Assembly: GCA_032207245.1 (NCBI GenBank)
Contig: CM063508.1
Coordinates: forward strand, 188,833,457-188,897,456
Origin: Pardosa pseudoannulata
Lineage: Eukaryota > Arthropoda > Arachnida > Araneae > Lycosidae
Length of the DNA: 64,000 bases
Direction of reading: 5' to 3'
Numbering within the stretch: position 1 is the first letter of the stretch; each line of letters starts with the position of its first letter. This document shows, piece after piece, positions 1 to 14,000 of the stretch. The notes beneath the pieces are model-generated. The model saw only the letters and a list, made by a program, of their open reading frames with translations. It was not told where the DNA came from and made no database searches. Position numbers and translations under genes: made by a program.

Positions 1-715
1 ATTTTAGTGCATAAGTTTCGACAGTGGAAAAGCTAAATGAATACTTAGTGAATGCTGCTGAATGTAATGAATGTAAGCAGCAATTATTTGAGTGTTTTTT
101 GGCTATAAAATGTCAAAGTAGAATTTCTATATTTCTTTAATTATACATCATTTTATTATTTTTATTCTGCCTTGAATGGTGCTGATCTTTAAATTTAACT
201 ATCAAAACTTTGTAGCCTTTTGTAATTTCACAAAAAAAAAAAAGTCCACAGACGAGAATAATTTAAGCTGTTGCACTGAAAATTAAATGGAAAAATTTTA
301 ACATGTTTGCTCCAACTACAGAAAAAAAGAAAATGTTATGAATGCAAATAGTTAAGACAAATTATCAGTATAATTATTTTGTGCTAATTTCTTATCTTTA
401 TGAATGAACCATTACAATTTCTTTAAATGTTTTCAAATCAAACAGAAAGTTAAAAAATTATAACATTACTTGAAATATGTATCATCATTAAGAGAATTCA
501 AAAATAATTTAAAATTGTTTTGGTTAAACATAAGAGATGAAAAATATAGTAAAAGTAATTAATTAAACGTTTGGTAAGCAGAATGTTCAATTAGTATATC
601 CAACTTCAAAAATTAAAAAATAAATCCAATATATGTGAACAGAATTGATTGATTTTATAAAAACAAGAAAGAAAATATACTAAAAGTCGGCAATTTGATT
701 TTATAACACTGTTTA

Positions 716-1301
716 CCGATAATCTTGCTAAGTACGGTTCTGAGTTGCCCTTCATTGGGCCAGAACCTGTACTTGGTCTTCCTCATAATGTAGTGAGAAG
801 GACCGTAAGGGACCTCCTAATGGGGGAGACTTATAGGGCCTGGCTTGATTCTGGCAATCAAAGGCAAGCCAAGGAGCTTAACCAGGGATATCCCTGGATG
901 AGGGCTAATGAGCTACTTAAGCTCAGTAGAAAAGAGCTAAGGGTGGCCATTGTTGCCTTAAGAGGCACCTCAACATTATTGGCATTAGGGATAGCCCGGT
1001 ATGTAGAGGATGCTATGTGGCAGAGGAGAGTTCTTCACATGTTTTGTGTGAATGTGACTACTACTGCACCAAGAGATTTCAATTCCTTAGGTATCACTTT
1101 ATCGAGCCGTGGGAGTTGATTAACTTCCAAGTTAAATTGCTGCTGAAAATTATCTCAGCTATTGGTCTCTCTGAGATCTAATGGTTAATATTTCTTAACC
1201 TTGTGCTGGAACTCTTTGTTCCAGTGAATGGGTTTTTTTTTCAATACAATAGGCCTTGGGCCGCAGTGCTGGTACCCTTGTGGACCACCCCACCCTAATT
1301 C
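716..1301 (+). mobile_element. 5'-truncated LINE (or LINE-tailed SINE) insertion
   Basis: Flanked by a perfect 12-bp target duplication, TAACACTGTTTA, at 704-715 and 1302-1313. It carries the C-terminal coding end of an arthropod non-LTR retrotransposon: [17 protein letters not shown], then [13 protein letters not shown] and ELRVAI, then a Cys-rich end (about 719-1105), followed by a ~200-bp 3' tail ending GGGCCGCAGTGC...CACCCTAATTC. Relative to the copy at 43671-44126 it has lost 19 bp after GTGGCCAT (about 950), which shifts the frame. Non-functional. Confidence 0.8.
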
Positions 1302-1829
1302 TAACACTGTTTAAGAATATGAAAATAATTTCATAATCTTAAAGAAGTGTTCATATCTTATAACATTGCAGTATTGCTTTGAATACTATATTAATATATT
1401 GTATCTAATGTGAAATTTAAAATGAAATAAATGTAACCTGGCCAAATTAATGAAGAAGATTTAATTGCCTTGCCAATCTAAAGTTTGGGCAAAATGACAA
1501 GTTTCATAATTTAATTTTCAATTTATTAAAAATGTTAAAATGGCTTTAAAATGTATAAAAATGTATTTGATGGAGATACAAATCAATCCATTATAATGCG
1601 TATAACAAAAGGTTATTTAATACAAATTTTAATAAATATGAAAGGATCGACCGAGTGTTTGAGATCTCCAAACACTCCCATTTATTCAGCAGAGAATCTC
1701 AAAATTCAGAGCTTTAGGCAATAAAGGATATTCATCTTACATTTTTGGTAAACTAAATTATGATTTTTATTAAAATATAGCAACTCTTACAAATTTGATG
1801 CTTTTCATCGTTACACATAGATAAAAATA

Positions 1830-1835
1830 TTTATT
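1830..1835 (-). terminator. Anillin poly(A) signal
   Basis: AATAAA on the minus strand about 100 nt after the anillin stop. It is the first canonical hexamer downstream, which implies a short 3' UTR. Other hexamers further on could also be used in this AT-rich sequence. Confidence 0.55.
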
Positions 1836-1931
1836 CAAATTCAAAACATAAAATAGCATAGCACTACAACAAAAAGTTTCTACATAAGCCAGCCTGAAAT
1901 AGTTATTTACAATAAGTTTTGTAGTCCTTTT

Positions 1932-2052
1932 TTACGTAGGGTTGACAGGCTTCAGGGCTCTTGGATCCCATTTTCGTACACTTGCAAGAGCTTCATTTAA
2001 CTTATTACACCAAAGGATTCGCTCTTCTTTTGTGTCTGCAGACAGCAAATGT
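1932..2052 (-). CDS. ANLN: Anillin exon 24, PH domain C-terminal helix and stop
   Basis: 121 nt, phase 2 in. Encodes [20 protein letters not shown] and ends [13 protein letters not shown] followed by TAA. The helix with conserved Trp closes the PH domain. Acceptor TTTCTAG. Confidence 0.93.
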
Positions 2053-5000
2053 CTAGAAATAAAAACAACTCATCACTGTGATCCCAAAAAATAAAACTTA
2101 TTAAAATTACCCTTAAGCAGTATCAATGGCAACTCTGTGTGTTTATTCAGTAAATTCAAGTTATTCAAAATTATACTAAGAGGAATTCACTTTTCTAAAT
2201 CCCCTATATAATAATAGCCTAAGTTGTCTATCCTAGAATTTATGAAGCAGTTGGACCTGGAATGGATACGGGCATCCATATTAGATTCTTGATAACTTAA
2301 GGTTAGCAAAATTCAAAGCAAGTCTATTAATGTTCGAAAGTCACCCCTTCCTCCATTTTCAAGCGTATAATGCCATTATTTCAAGCTCTATTTTCCTAAG
2401 TTAAGAGAAGGCTACTAAGTTTATCACATAATAAATAGGTAAAAAAACATTTTCTAGCATTATGATGTCATTCCTTTAACCATCTCATTGAATCATTTCT
2501 TATTTTAAATTATTTAAATATCGTCTGCATTATTTTCATGCTTTTATCACTGAACTTAGATATTACGTAAATAATTTTCTTTTATATTTGGCTTAAATAA
2601 TAGATTAGGTACATATGTGATCATTTTAAATTGAATCGTTGATTATTTTTTGTTGCAGTGAAAATTTTATCACCGGTATTAACAACCAATTCTTTTCATA
2701 AAAGTCTAGGAGTCTATTTCATGGATGAAAAAATATGTAGCGTTTAAGTTGTATATCTTTGAAAATTATGATGTTTGTTTGTTTGTCTGTTTTTTATACA
2801 TAACCACATGGTTTGATTAAATGAATTCAATGTGATTCTAAACTGCATTCACAGTATCAGGAAACATTAGAGGAGTATGAAGATACATAAATAATTGAGC
2901 GTGTACCAGATAATTCTCCGCCCCCTCCAAAAAAACCCCATTTTTTTTACTTGTCTCATAGAGTACTTTACAATTCTGGAAAATTAAAAATTGTAGTGAT
3001 CCCGTCATAGGACGGGCTACATGCTAGTTAATTTATATTTAGTGTAAATGTGGCATTTGAAAAACAATACGTCGATTCCACATAGCACGTCAGCAGTAGG
3101 GCTGGATCGTTTGTTAATATATTGATCTACTTTAAGTATCGCGATAACAATATTAAAATTTTCCTCTGTCAATATATCCCTGTCTGTTATACTGTTTTAA
3201 CATTAAGGGAAACATTAGACACAGATATAAATTTTTAAAAACTAGAAATATTGTTATATTAATTTATTTTAATATTTTTTTTATTCCTAAGAATTCATGC
3301 ATAATTTCTTTATAATGATTTACTGTTATAATCCATAGGTTTTTAGAAAGGACCAAACTGACTTTGCTAACAAAAATTGTACTTATAAAGTAGTGTTCTA
3401 ATTTGTATCTCTGTTCTATAAATTAATGAAACCTCACTATGAAATGGAAGGGGAATAAATAAAAGTGTTTAAAAATCACACTTCTTAAATGAATTAAAGA
3501 TATATAGATGAAATGGGGACCACAGAAATAAAATGTTTAATGAAAGTTCCACTAGTTAATAAGAGGTGACTCAAACCTGAGCAATTTGTCCACATAACTA
3601 GGCAGAAAAAACAATAACATTGAGAAACACAGGAACAGTGATCAAACGATTGACTCAGTTACAGGCAGCACATGTTGAACCCTAACAAGAATTTGATTAA
3701 AGAATGAATAAGAAAAATATTAAAAAGTATTTTTTTAAAACTGCTTTGATTAAAAAAAGCCTTAAAAGAAAAAAAAAATTTGTTTGAGTTTTTACTTATG
3801 CCACTAGATGACAATATTAGTTTAAAATATCTGCTATTGGAATTTGCAGCCTTTTTTTTTTCCCTCCAATTTAATTTTTTAGGGTGAATATTGTATTGTC
3901 TCTAGAATTGAATACATGTATGTGCAAAATTTCAGGTCTCTACAAATTCTGGAAGAAGTGAGTTTGGATTCAATCAGCAAGCTTTGAAAAACTGATTTAA
4001 ACTTTGTTTTGCTCAACATACAAATGTGAGTCTCCTTTATGGTTATCGTTAAAAACAGCCTCTACTTACTTGGTTGTAGTTAGAGTGTTAACACTTCTGG
4101 ATATCAATGTGTTCTTGTCGCCTTTTTCTTGAGGTCTTACTGTAACCAGCTGCAAAGTATGAGGTCGAGCACATATATCCCTTGGAGCTAGTTTGATTTC
4201 AGAAGCAACACACTGTTTCAGATCTATCACAACAATGGGTTCCTAAAGGAAACAATAACGAGAGAAACATGAAAGCACAACACTAGGATATTGTATATAA
4301 AATAGTTCAATCTTTATACTAATGCTGTCTGTATATGTACGCAGGGCCTGATTATCGTATGGCCACTTGAGGCATGTGCCCTGGGCACGAAAATTCAGTC
4401 CAGTGTTTGAAACACATATTAAGTGGGGAAAAATTGCAAACTTATGTTACAATCATTAAGTTTTAATAAATTATTGTACGAGGTAATTTTGTTTGACATG
4501 AACTCTATTGTTTCCTATTTACTTTAATTTTACTGTTATTTACCTGATAATTAATTCCCTCAATGAACCTGGTGCTCTTTTTATCCTATGAGTTATTGCA
4601 TATTTATAAGACAGATTATGAGCAACTTACCACTATAAACCATTAAATCATCTCATCCATTTAAATTATTTTTAACTCTATTATTTATATTCTGCACCAC
4701 AGAGCTTGTGAGCGTGACACGGTAAAAATAAAAAATATGGGTCACTCTAGGTCTTGAAAAGTTCTTAATTTTTAGCATGGCTGAACAGAGATAATAATAA
4801 TTGCGTAAAATGAAAATTGGGTGTTTTTGATTTTGAATATTACTTTAATGCTAATTTCTTTAAATATGTTTGATAATTCAATGTTATAATTTTTATAGGA
4901 TTGTAATAATGATAACTTAATGCTATAAATTTGTATGGGGGGTGGAGGGCACAAAAATTGGATTGTGCCCTGGGCACAAAAGTATTTTAGTCAAGACAAA

Positions 5001-8000
5001 CACTGGGGATTTTACCTCTGCACAACTCAGTTCGGTTTTTCTGTGCAGGACTGTAACTTTTTAACATGCAGCATTACTGTGTGGAAAGAATAGTATTTTC
5101 AGCAATATTTTTTTACAAGACTTTGTATTTGATTGCTGAATGGTAATCTTTTAGTTCTGTTGCACAATTTCTGTTATTTTCCAGAGCAATTTGAGGGGTT
5201 TCCGAAGTAATCAAATTCTCTGGAACTACTCTGGAGTAGTTGGCATGTCTGGTAGCTTGTAAACTACTACTTCTGGTTGACCCAAACTTGAAAACTACAA
5301 TCTTGCTGTCCTCTGTGAATTTATTACTTAAGTTGTAAACATTTAAGCACAATTTATGGATTATTTCCGAAAAGTTAGCTTAATACAAGCTGGATTTTTC
5401 AATGGGCTCAACTAAACTGTGTTCTACCTGAAACATGTCTATACATTGATGTTGCTGTGACAGCCCCAAGTGGAACTGCCAGTACCATCTTACCTTTTTA
5501 TGTTCATCATCTGGATACTTCCAGAAAGATAAGCAATTGGTATCCAAAGCACACCAGCGTCTGTGCCATGCTCCAAAACCACTCACGTCTTCAAACATTG
5601 TCTAAAAAAAAAAATAAAGATATTCCTTAATTCACAACTTTATGCTGGGACATAATGCAGAGACATTTTTTTTTCTACCCAGGTCTAGAGAAGAAATGGC
5701 AATAGAAATGCTTTCAGAAACCCTATTAATCCTTTAAAAATACAGTTGGAAAAGTATGCCAAAAAGATATTCATCTTTTAAAGTGCATAAACACTAATAG
5801 GAATTAATTCCACTTACTGTATAAACTAATATATATTTGTTCTATTCATTTTACCCATAAAAAAAGCAACACATTGTTTAGGAATGCACTGTATTTTAAT
5901 AAATATTAACATTTTAACGACATATTTATCATAAGGGATTTTTAACATATAATACACATGCATACTCAAATTTCATTACTGATAATGGAGAGGGAGAAAA
6001 AAATAGATCACCGGACAAGTTTGTTAAAAAGGGAATGCACTTTGTTATTTGAAGGTTATTTTACGAAGAAACTGGTTCAAAGAAAAAGCTTGCAAAATAC
6101 AGTCTGCATACTTTACAGTTTTTTTTTTTAACTACTTTCTCCTTAGACATATCTGACTTGTCAACTTTACCAATCTGATAAAAAAGATGCCTATAACATA
6201 GGGTAAAAATGACATTTTCCTCAATTATTGACAACAATAACATTTTTCAAGAAAATTATTATTATATCATTTTTGACAATAAAAAACTATTTAGAATCAA
6301 AGCAATATGAAATTTAGTATCAAATTATAATTATTGGCATGCCATTGTAATATTTAATTGTAAGACACAGAATCTTTTTTTTTTCTCTACTAACAGATTT
6401 TGTCTAAAACCACACACAAAACAGTTTTTAGAAAATTCATAGGAAGTTCTGAGGAAATTATAAAATGTAACGTCAAAATTATGTATAAAATGATAAAAAA
6501 AAAAAAAAAAAATCTAAAATGCCTAATAGTTGGCAATACTTTACCAAGTCATGTTTATCAGGGTTCTCACTCTTTTTCCAGAACAAAAATTAAGGACTTT
6601 CTAAGAACCAAAGTAACTTTTTATAAGGACCTACTTGAAATACACAGTATAACGACATAAACCCTATTTCCTAAGGAACATATTTTAAATATATATTATT
6701 ATAAATGCCCTACAATATTTCAGAATAAAGTTTTTAAAAATACCTAAAAATTAATATAAGATAAACCAATTTGACAAAAACATTTTGAAAAATGTACATC
6801 TAAAGTTTTTTGAGTGATCAAACTAAAAATAAATTGTGAATAAAATACAATATTATAAACAGTACTTTCTGAGGGTTTAAAACTGACTTTGATATATGTG
6901 TGTGTATAGGATATCAAGGAAAGAAATTTTGAATTACTACAGAAATACACTGAAAACATATGCATTTGAGGATTTTATTTATTATTAATACTGCATTTTG
7001 GTTAGAAAATGTAAAAGAATGTTATGAACATTAACAAATATTTTATATATTCTTTGACCAGTACTTACCACCTGTACTGGCGTTTTTAGAACCTGTTTTG
7101 GGCAAGTTAAACTCCAACTTACAAAACCAGAAAGTTTGGAGAATACGGCAAAAACTGATAGGAAATCACGTGATGACGTATAAATTGATCAAGTTCCAAT
7201 TTAAAAATTAAGAAGTTTTTAAGGACTTTTAACGAAAATTAAGTAGTTTTAAGGGCTCTTAAAAATGAAAGCTAAAATTAAGGAGTTCTAAAGGACTTTT
7301 AAGGACTATGGGAACCCTGTTTATATATCTAATAAAAGCTATCTATATCAATAGTTTAATTTTTTGCAATTAAAAATTAAATACTTTTTGGTTGATTCAA
7401 AACTTACAAATTTATTTTTCCTTGAGATATAGACATATATTTAATATAAATTATGCATCAAATTTTACTTAAAAGTATATAATTTAAATGGGAAAAATGC
7501 AATACCATGTCAAGTTGTAATATTTTCAACTAATACATTATTATATTGATTTTCTTAAAATGAACAATAAAACTCTTTTTAAAGACTGAAATTTAAAAGT
7601 TTTAAGAATATCTTATTTTAAAAGTTAAGAATTTTTGTTTGAGTAACATTTTCTCCATGTACAATTTTTTTCTTTGAATACTCACTTTGAAAGTCACTCA
7701 TACAAAATATTGATTAATTAGCAGATATTTTGTAATTTATTGTTTAAAATCAAGCATGCATTAAGTCCAGAGCTAATCTTTCTTTAATGACTTAACAGAA
7801 ATAGTAGAAGGAAAAAAAAAATCTTATGTAGACGCATAACATCTTTGTATATCTTTTAAATTATACATTAAAAATTTTTTTAATTATGCATCATTTTTTT
7901 TAATTATGCTCATCAGATCCTTTGCAGGTTAAAAGCAAGTTTTGTTTCTCAAGGTTATGGCCATGTCTGAGTAGAGCGTATATACTATCATCTGGCAGCA

Positions 8001-8020
8001 TTAATATAAATTACATTGAA

Positions 8021-8078
<58 letters not shown>

Positions 8079-11000
8079 TTCATGTTAGACTGAAATTATT
8101 TACGATTTCAAAGCTTCCTTTATTCTGTGCCAGGATGTAATGAACCAATAAAGTTTTAAAATAATTCTATTTTTGTTTTTCTTAATTTGTTTAGACTCAA
8201 TAACACTGCATCTGAACAGATATCTTTCCATTTGCTCTCCTGTAAATTGAGAATACTAATATGCATTGAGTTTTATTATTGTATAGAGTGTAGATTGCAG
8301 TCAAAAGGGGAGGTGCACAACTAGATGTTATAATAGTTCTAATTACAAAATTGACTTCTTCTCCAGCTATTGGCTTTTGAGTTGTGAGAGATACACAACG
8401 AAACTGGTGAAAATGCACAAAAAAGTAATTTAAAGTTTCCTTGTATGTATGCTCAAATGTAACAGCTAAATTTGACAAAACTGATTAAGACATAGTCAAA
8501 ATGAGTATTTCCGTCGAAATCACCACTCTGAAGTTTTTTGAAATTACAATCATTCTTTTACTTCGCACAAATATTTAAAATGAGAGAAAGAAAAAGCAGC
8601 AAAGAATTTTTTTACAATGGATAAAAAAATACTGAAAAGAGATACCATTATTCAAGATACATCTTTCATTACAATTTTTAAAAGTAAATGTTTTAATTCT
8701 GAGGGACTGTAATTTCGCACATATAATCTGCACCACTGGATAATCCACACACTATACGTGCAAAAATATGTATTTTAATATGGCCATATTAAATCATTTT
8801 AAGAATAAAAACCTAAGTGAAGTAGAGTGCCAAAAAGTACAGATGACTAAATTATATTTCCTTTTGCTTGTGCCAATTTCTTACTGCTTTCTCTTCAACC
8901 TTCTGAATTGCTTTCAGTTTGAAATCGGCAGTGAAACAGCGACGATGTTTTAAAGACAATGAATGACTAATATTACTGCAAATAAAACTTTGAAAATAAA
9001 ACACTCCATTACAAGTGATCCTCGTGTGAAATGACCTTTGACTCTCAACCTTCGATCTTGAACCCATCCACTGGGTGTTGTCAATTGGAACTGTCAATAG
9101 TGACTATCGATATCTTCCCATACTCCAGGACACAATTTAAGATTGTGCTACTGGCTACTACAGATTTGTTCTGCGGTTGTATTTTTTTCATGGTTTATTA
9201 CCGATACGATAGGATGTTTTCTTGACGTCTCATGAATTGTGCTTTTGTTTACATTGGATCATCAGGCATTTGTGCTACGTGCTTTCCCCCCTTCTTCTGA
9301 TTTTGATAATTTGAGCAATGAACAACCAGCACATTGTCCCCGGCTAAAGAAATTTGCTTTTTAAACACAGATATAGTCTGCAGACTATAAGCGCAAAATT
9401 ACAGTAATTACCTCCCTTTTTACTGAGCGTAATTTGGTAATCCTGTGTGATTACTAACAGTGTATGGTACAGTGTAACTGGAACTCTTCAATTCCTTTCA
9501 GTTTATTTCCCACCCACCCCTCCTGGTTATATTGTGACGTCACTGTTTAGTTATTCTTCCTCGGAACCTTTGTTTTGGCAACAATTAATATTCACATTAT
9601 TTTTTTTTAACTGAGGAAGCATATAACTCGGCACATGTTTGCCAGTGTGAGAGTTGTTAGATTGCAACATAACCATCAGGTTATGTTGCAATCTAACAAC
9701 TCTCAGGTTTGTGCCTTTCAACACAAACTATGTGAACTTGTGTTTCTCTTTCGACAGTTTTATGTTTTCTTAATAAAAAGCAAGTTGTTTTTTAATCCTG
9801 TCATCAAGTCTGTGTTTTTTTCCCTCTGCTGAACTTTGTTACGACCCTCGTGTTCGTAACAAAATCTCCATTAGGAAGCACTCAAAACTTACCAAAAATC
9901 CTTTCTCTGTTATTTTATGTTCAGCATGAAGTTGGAGTCTTACTCGGAGCACACCCTCAAGGGGAGATGTAAAAGGAACCTGAGAGGGAAAACAAAATTT
10001 TAGGGGATCTCAGGAATTTGAAATTGCTATGCAACAGTGGAAATGTGTACTACCAATAAAATAATATAATATTATTGCAATTTAAAATTTTTTTTATCAG
10101 CTTTTAATAACATTTTCAGTTAATAAATATTTATTTTAAAATAAAAAAAAAATATGTAATACATTTAAGCGATCAAAAATTTGAAACATTTTTTGAGGCA
10201 TCTCAAAGAGCATCACAGTTACAAAGAAAAATATACAAATTAATATTTAATTCTATACTAAAACTAAGGAACATAATAATAATAATAATATTTTGCATCT
10301 TGCTATTATTAACAGCTTTCTTTTTATATTTTTATCATATTTAAATTCTATTGGGTTTCTTGACAGCTTAAACCTATGTCATGTCAACAACTAATTTTTG
10401 ACAGCTAAAACCCAACCCTGGCAACAATAGTTGAATATCTGTACAGTAGTTTATACCATTAGGACTATTTTCTATTTAATTGTTTAATTCAATGATTTCA
10501 AAATAAATAGGAAGTAAAAAAAAAAAAAAAAAAAAAAACAGAGAAAACTGCTCCTTATTACCTTAATCACAATATAGTTTCAATTTATCTATACATTAAA
10601 CATAACACTACTTTTGAAAATAAATACAAATTAATGAAAGCTGGATCCCTGATATATTATTAGAACGTTCTTGCAAAACAAAAAGTTGTATCAAAGAAAA
10701 CATTTCATGACAGAACAAAATCTAAATACTATATATATTCCTGTTTTAAATATTTTATATCTTTTATTGTATTGACTTCTTTTAATTGTTTTTTCTTCAA
10801 TTTGAGATATCTGAAATTCAAGGTTTTTTGCCATTAAATCAATTTTAATTTTTGTTGAAACTTTGTGTTTTACTTCTGTTTTTAAAATTATCTAAATAAC
10901 ATGCTCTGGTATTTTTTTCAGAATATTATAAGGTTTTTTGGAACTTCAAAATTTTTGACATTATCTTTCATACAATTAAACACATTAAAACTTACTTGTT

Positions 11001-14000
11001 CAGAAATTAAAGTCTTGCCTCTCCTGTTTTGCAATAAGTATTATGAATTTACAGAAAAAACAATGTCTATATTGTTATTTTAAATGTACCAATATCAAAA
11101 ACATTTTCAAAACTATTAAAAATATTTCTCTAAAAGTGGTCAATTTGTAGCGTGTATTTGTCCACTGCATCTGATGAGCTACAATTTTATTAAACTATCT
11201 GTCAGGTAGTTGCAACATCAATCTCGCAATTTTCTTCTAAAATAATACCCTGAGAGGTTATTTGAGAAAAAATTGCTAGAGGTTAGTATTCTTAACAGTT
11301 CTCATTTCTAGAGACTTAGATTCAAAGCATGATATTGCTTTTCTTAAAAGAAACAAGTTTTACATTCTAAACATTTTAAATTAAATGGATTATGAAATCC
11401 CACTTCCCCACCATATTTTTAGTTTTTATACATCTATGGCCATCTTGAATAGTTTAAATGCACTATTGTTTGTAAAGTAAAATGCTGCTCATATTGTATG
11501 TATTTTTCCTTTCTCAGTTTCTGCCTCACACTAACTGCCATAATACAAAAATTGATTTTTTAAAAAACCTTTTTGCCATTAAAGGGCACATTTAAATAAA
11601 GTTGATATAACTATAAATACCACTTTTGTGAAATCATTGTAGTTTTATCAATTTATAGCAATATGAAAAACAAACATCAAGTCATTCATTATTTAACATA
11701 AACAGTTGCAACATAAAATATTTTTACATATACACAAGGGTAATAATTTTCTATGACATTTTTAAATAAACAACTACATATTCAAGTATCTTCTGGGTAT
11801 TTTTTGGCAGCTTTTTATGTTCTGGAGTTTCAGAATGATTAAAAAAGATTTGAATCATTTGCTGCTGTATTTAATTCAAGAGTTTCATGAGACATAAAAA
11901 CATTTTTCAGCACTACAGTAAACTTTTTAAATTTTGTAAATCTTATGTGCTAAGTCTATCCCATTGTAACTTATTGTTACATCCTATATCAACTTCGGCA
12001 AAATCATCTCTACTGTTAAATATTTCATTACTGAAAAAAAAAAAAAAGATTTAAAAAAAGGCCTTAAGTTCAGTAAGAAAACATTATAAGTAGTAGCCGA
12101 GATCAACATCGACTTAAAGCAAAAGTGGAATCAAATTACCAGTAGAATTTTAAGTTTACTCTCTCTTTCATCTCAATTCTACCCCTCCCCCTGAAATTAG
12201 TTAATATTATCCCATATATGAAGAAAACATTCCTTTTAATTGTTTATCTCCACCTTTTTCTGACCATTAAAATATACCTTCGATATCCCCCTCCCAACAC
12301 ACGAGTTGTGACATGTCATTGCAATGTTATGTTTATGCAAATCAATAAACTATTCCGAGGTCAAGCTCATAGTTCAGCAATATGCCTTCTCCCCACCCCC
12401 ACGACTGACTATAGACTTACTGCAGCCAAAATATAATACATATGCAATAAAAAAATTCAACAAGAAGCCCCCATTAAAATAAATAAAAAATGGAATTCTG
12501 GGGTATTTCCAGAGCACAATCACACCTGCTTGCAGATAATATACAGATGAGTGACATTAACACACTGAAAAAAAAATAAATAAAAGCTAAACAGGACTCT
12601 GATAGCAATTACCTTATCTAAAGTGAAAGCCTTTTTTGTACAGTTTAAAAGGGTAAAACGGGTAAATCCAACAACACCAAAGCTGGGGGATCTGACTGCA
12701 GTTGGACCTCCTGGGCTGCTAATAGCTGAAAAAGACAATGCACAATTAACACACATTTTGGAAATTCAAAATCCTTATCTTCCGTTATTTAGAAAAATAT
12801 GACTAACACACTGAAAACTCAAAACATTTTTTAGTTTCTAAGCTCCATTTACATACTTTCAAACTGAAATCAGTTTTTAATATATTAAGAACATTTAACA
12901 CTAGAACCACAGAAAGGGTCATTTGATCCAAACACTATTTTGTGTTATCTCAACAGATTTATTCTTTTTCAGATAGTAATAATAGAAATAATATAAATTT
13001 TTATAAAGATATTTATAAATAAATTTAGGATAAATTTTGAAAATATATTTTAATGAGTATTATATATTTGTCTATTACTATCTTAAGAAATAAATAAAAT
13101 AAAATAAAACTATTAAGAAAACACAAAAGAGTTTTTGGGTCAAAATGACCCCTCCAACAGTTATAGTGTTAAGTGCATATTTTAGAATGGAATTTCGTAT
13201 TTGCTGAACTTTATCTGATTTCATAATTCTTCACAACTTTCAGACATTTTTACTTTAAACTATTTATTGACTAAGAATTATTTCAAGAGAACTGCCAAGT
13301 ACAAAATGCAATTTACTCACCAGGAAGTAAAATCTTGCCATCTGCTTTTTTGCCCTTAGGTGTCAGACGAATTTTGCTGTGTTCCTAAACAAATGACAAA
13401 AAGTAACATGTTATTCCCTAAAAAAACCCCTTCTAATAAGTGATAAGATTATTTTCTCCCATTATAATTCCTAATTTGTGTTGCCTTCATTCGGACAGAG
13501 CCACAATTCAAAATCCTTAACTTCCAATTCTTTCTATATTTTGCAGTGGATTTCCTCAGGGTTTGGTAACTCATGGTGCATTTTCAGACCTCATGACCAT
13601 TTATTTTCTGTAAGTTGGTTCAACTTCTAATTTCCTACAAGAGTGGCACGATTTTGTGGTATATGGGCATGCCAAGGTACCATTCCAAGCTTGGAGATGG
13701 ATTAATAAAATGAAATTTTACAGGACATCTGCTGCAACTGTATTTTTGACTTTTACCTGTTGCTGAGTTTAACCTTGACAATTCAAATAAGGACCAGTGG
13801 CTATTCCAAAATTACATGACTACACTTTAAGCCTAACACACATACATGTATTATATGTGTGTATATGTCATTATTTAACAGGGTGCCTAATGAAGTGGGA
13901 GGAAGAAAAAAAACCAATTTGTAACCAAATATATTTTTTCCCCATATTGTGGAATTGATATTTCAATACTTGATTCATTGAAACATTCAGCAGGATATTG

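Noticed and set aside
3088..3140. CAGTAGGGCTGGATCG followed by ATCGCGATAAC words, hAT-like
   Set aside because: No second terminus or duplication found.
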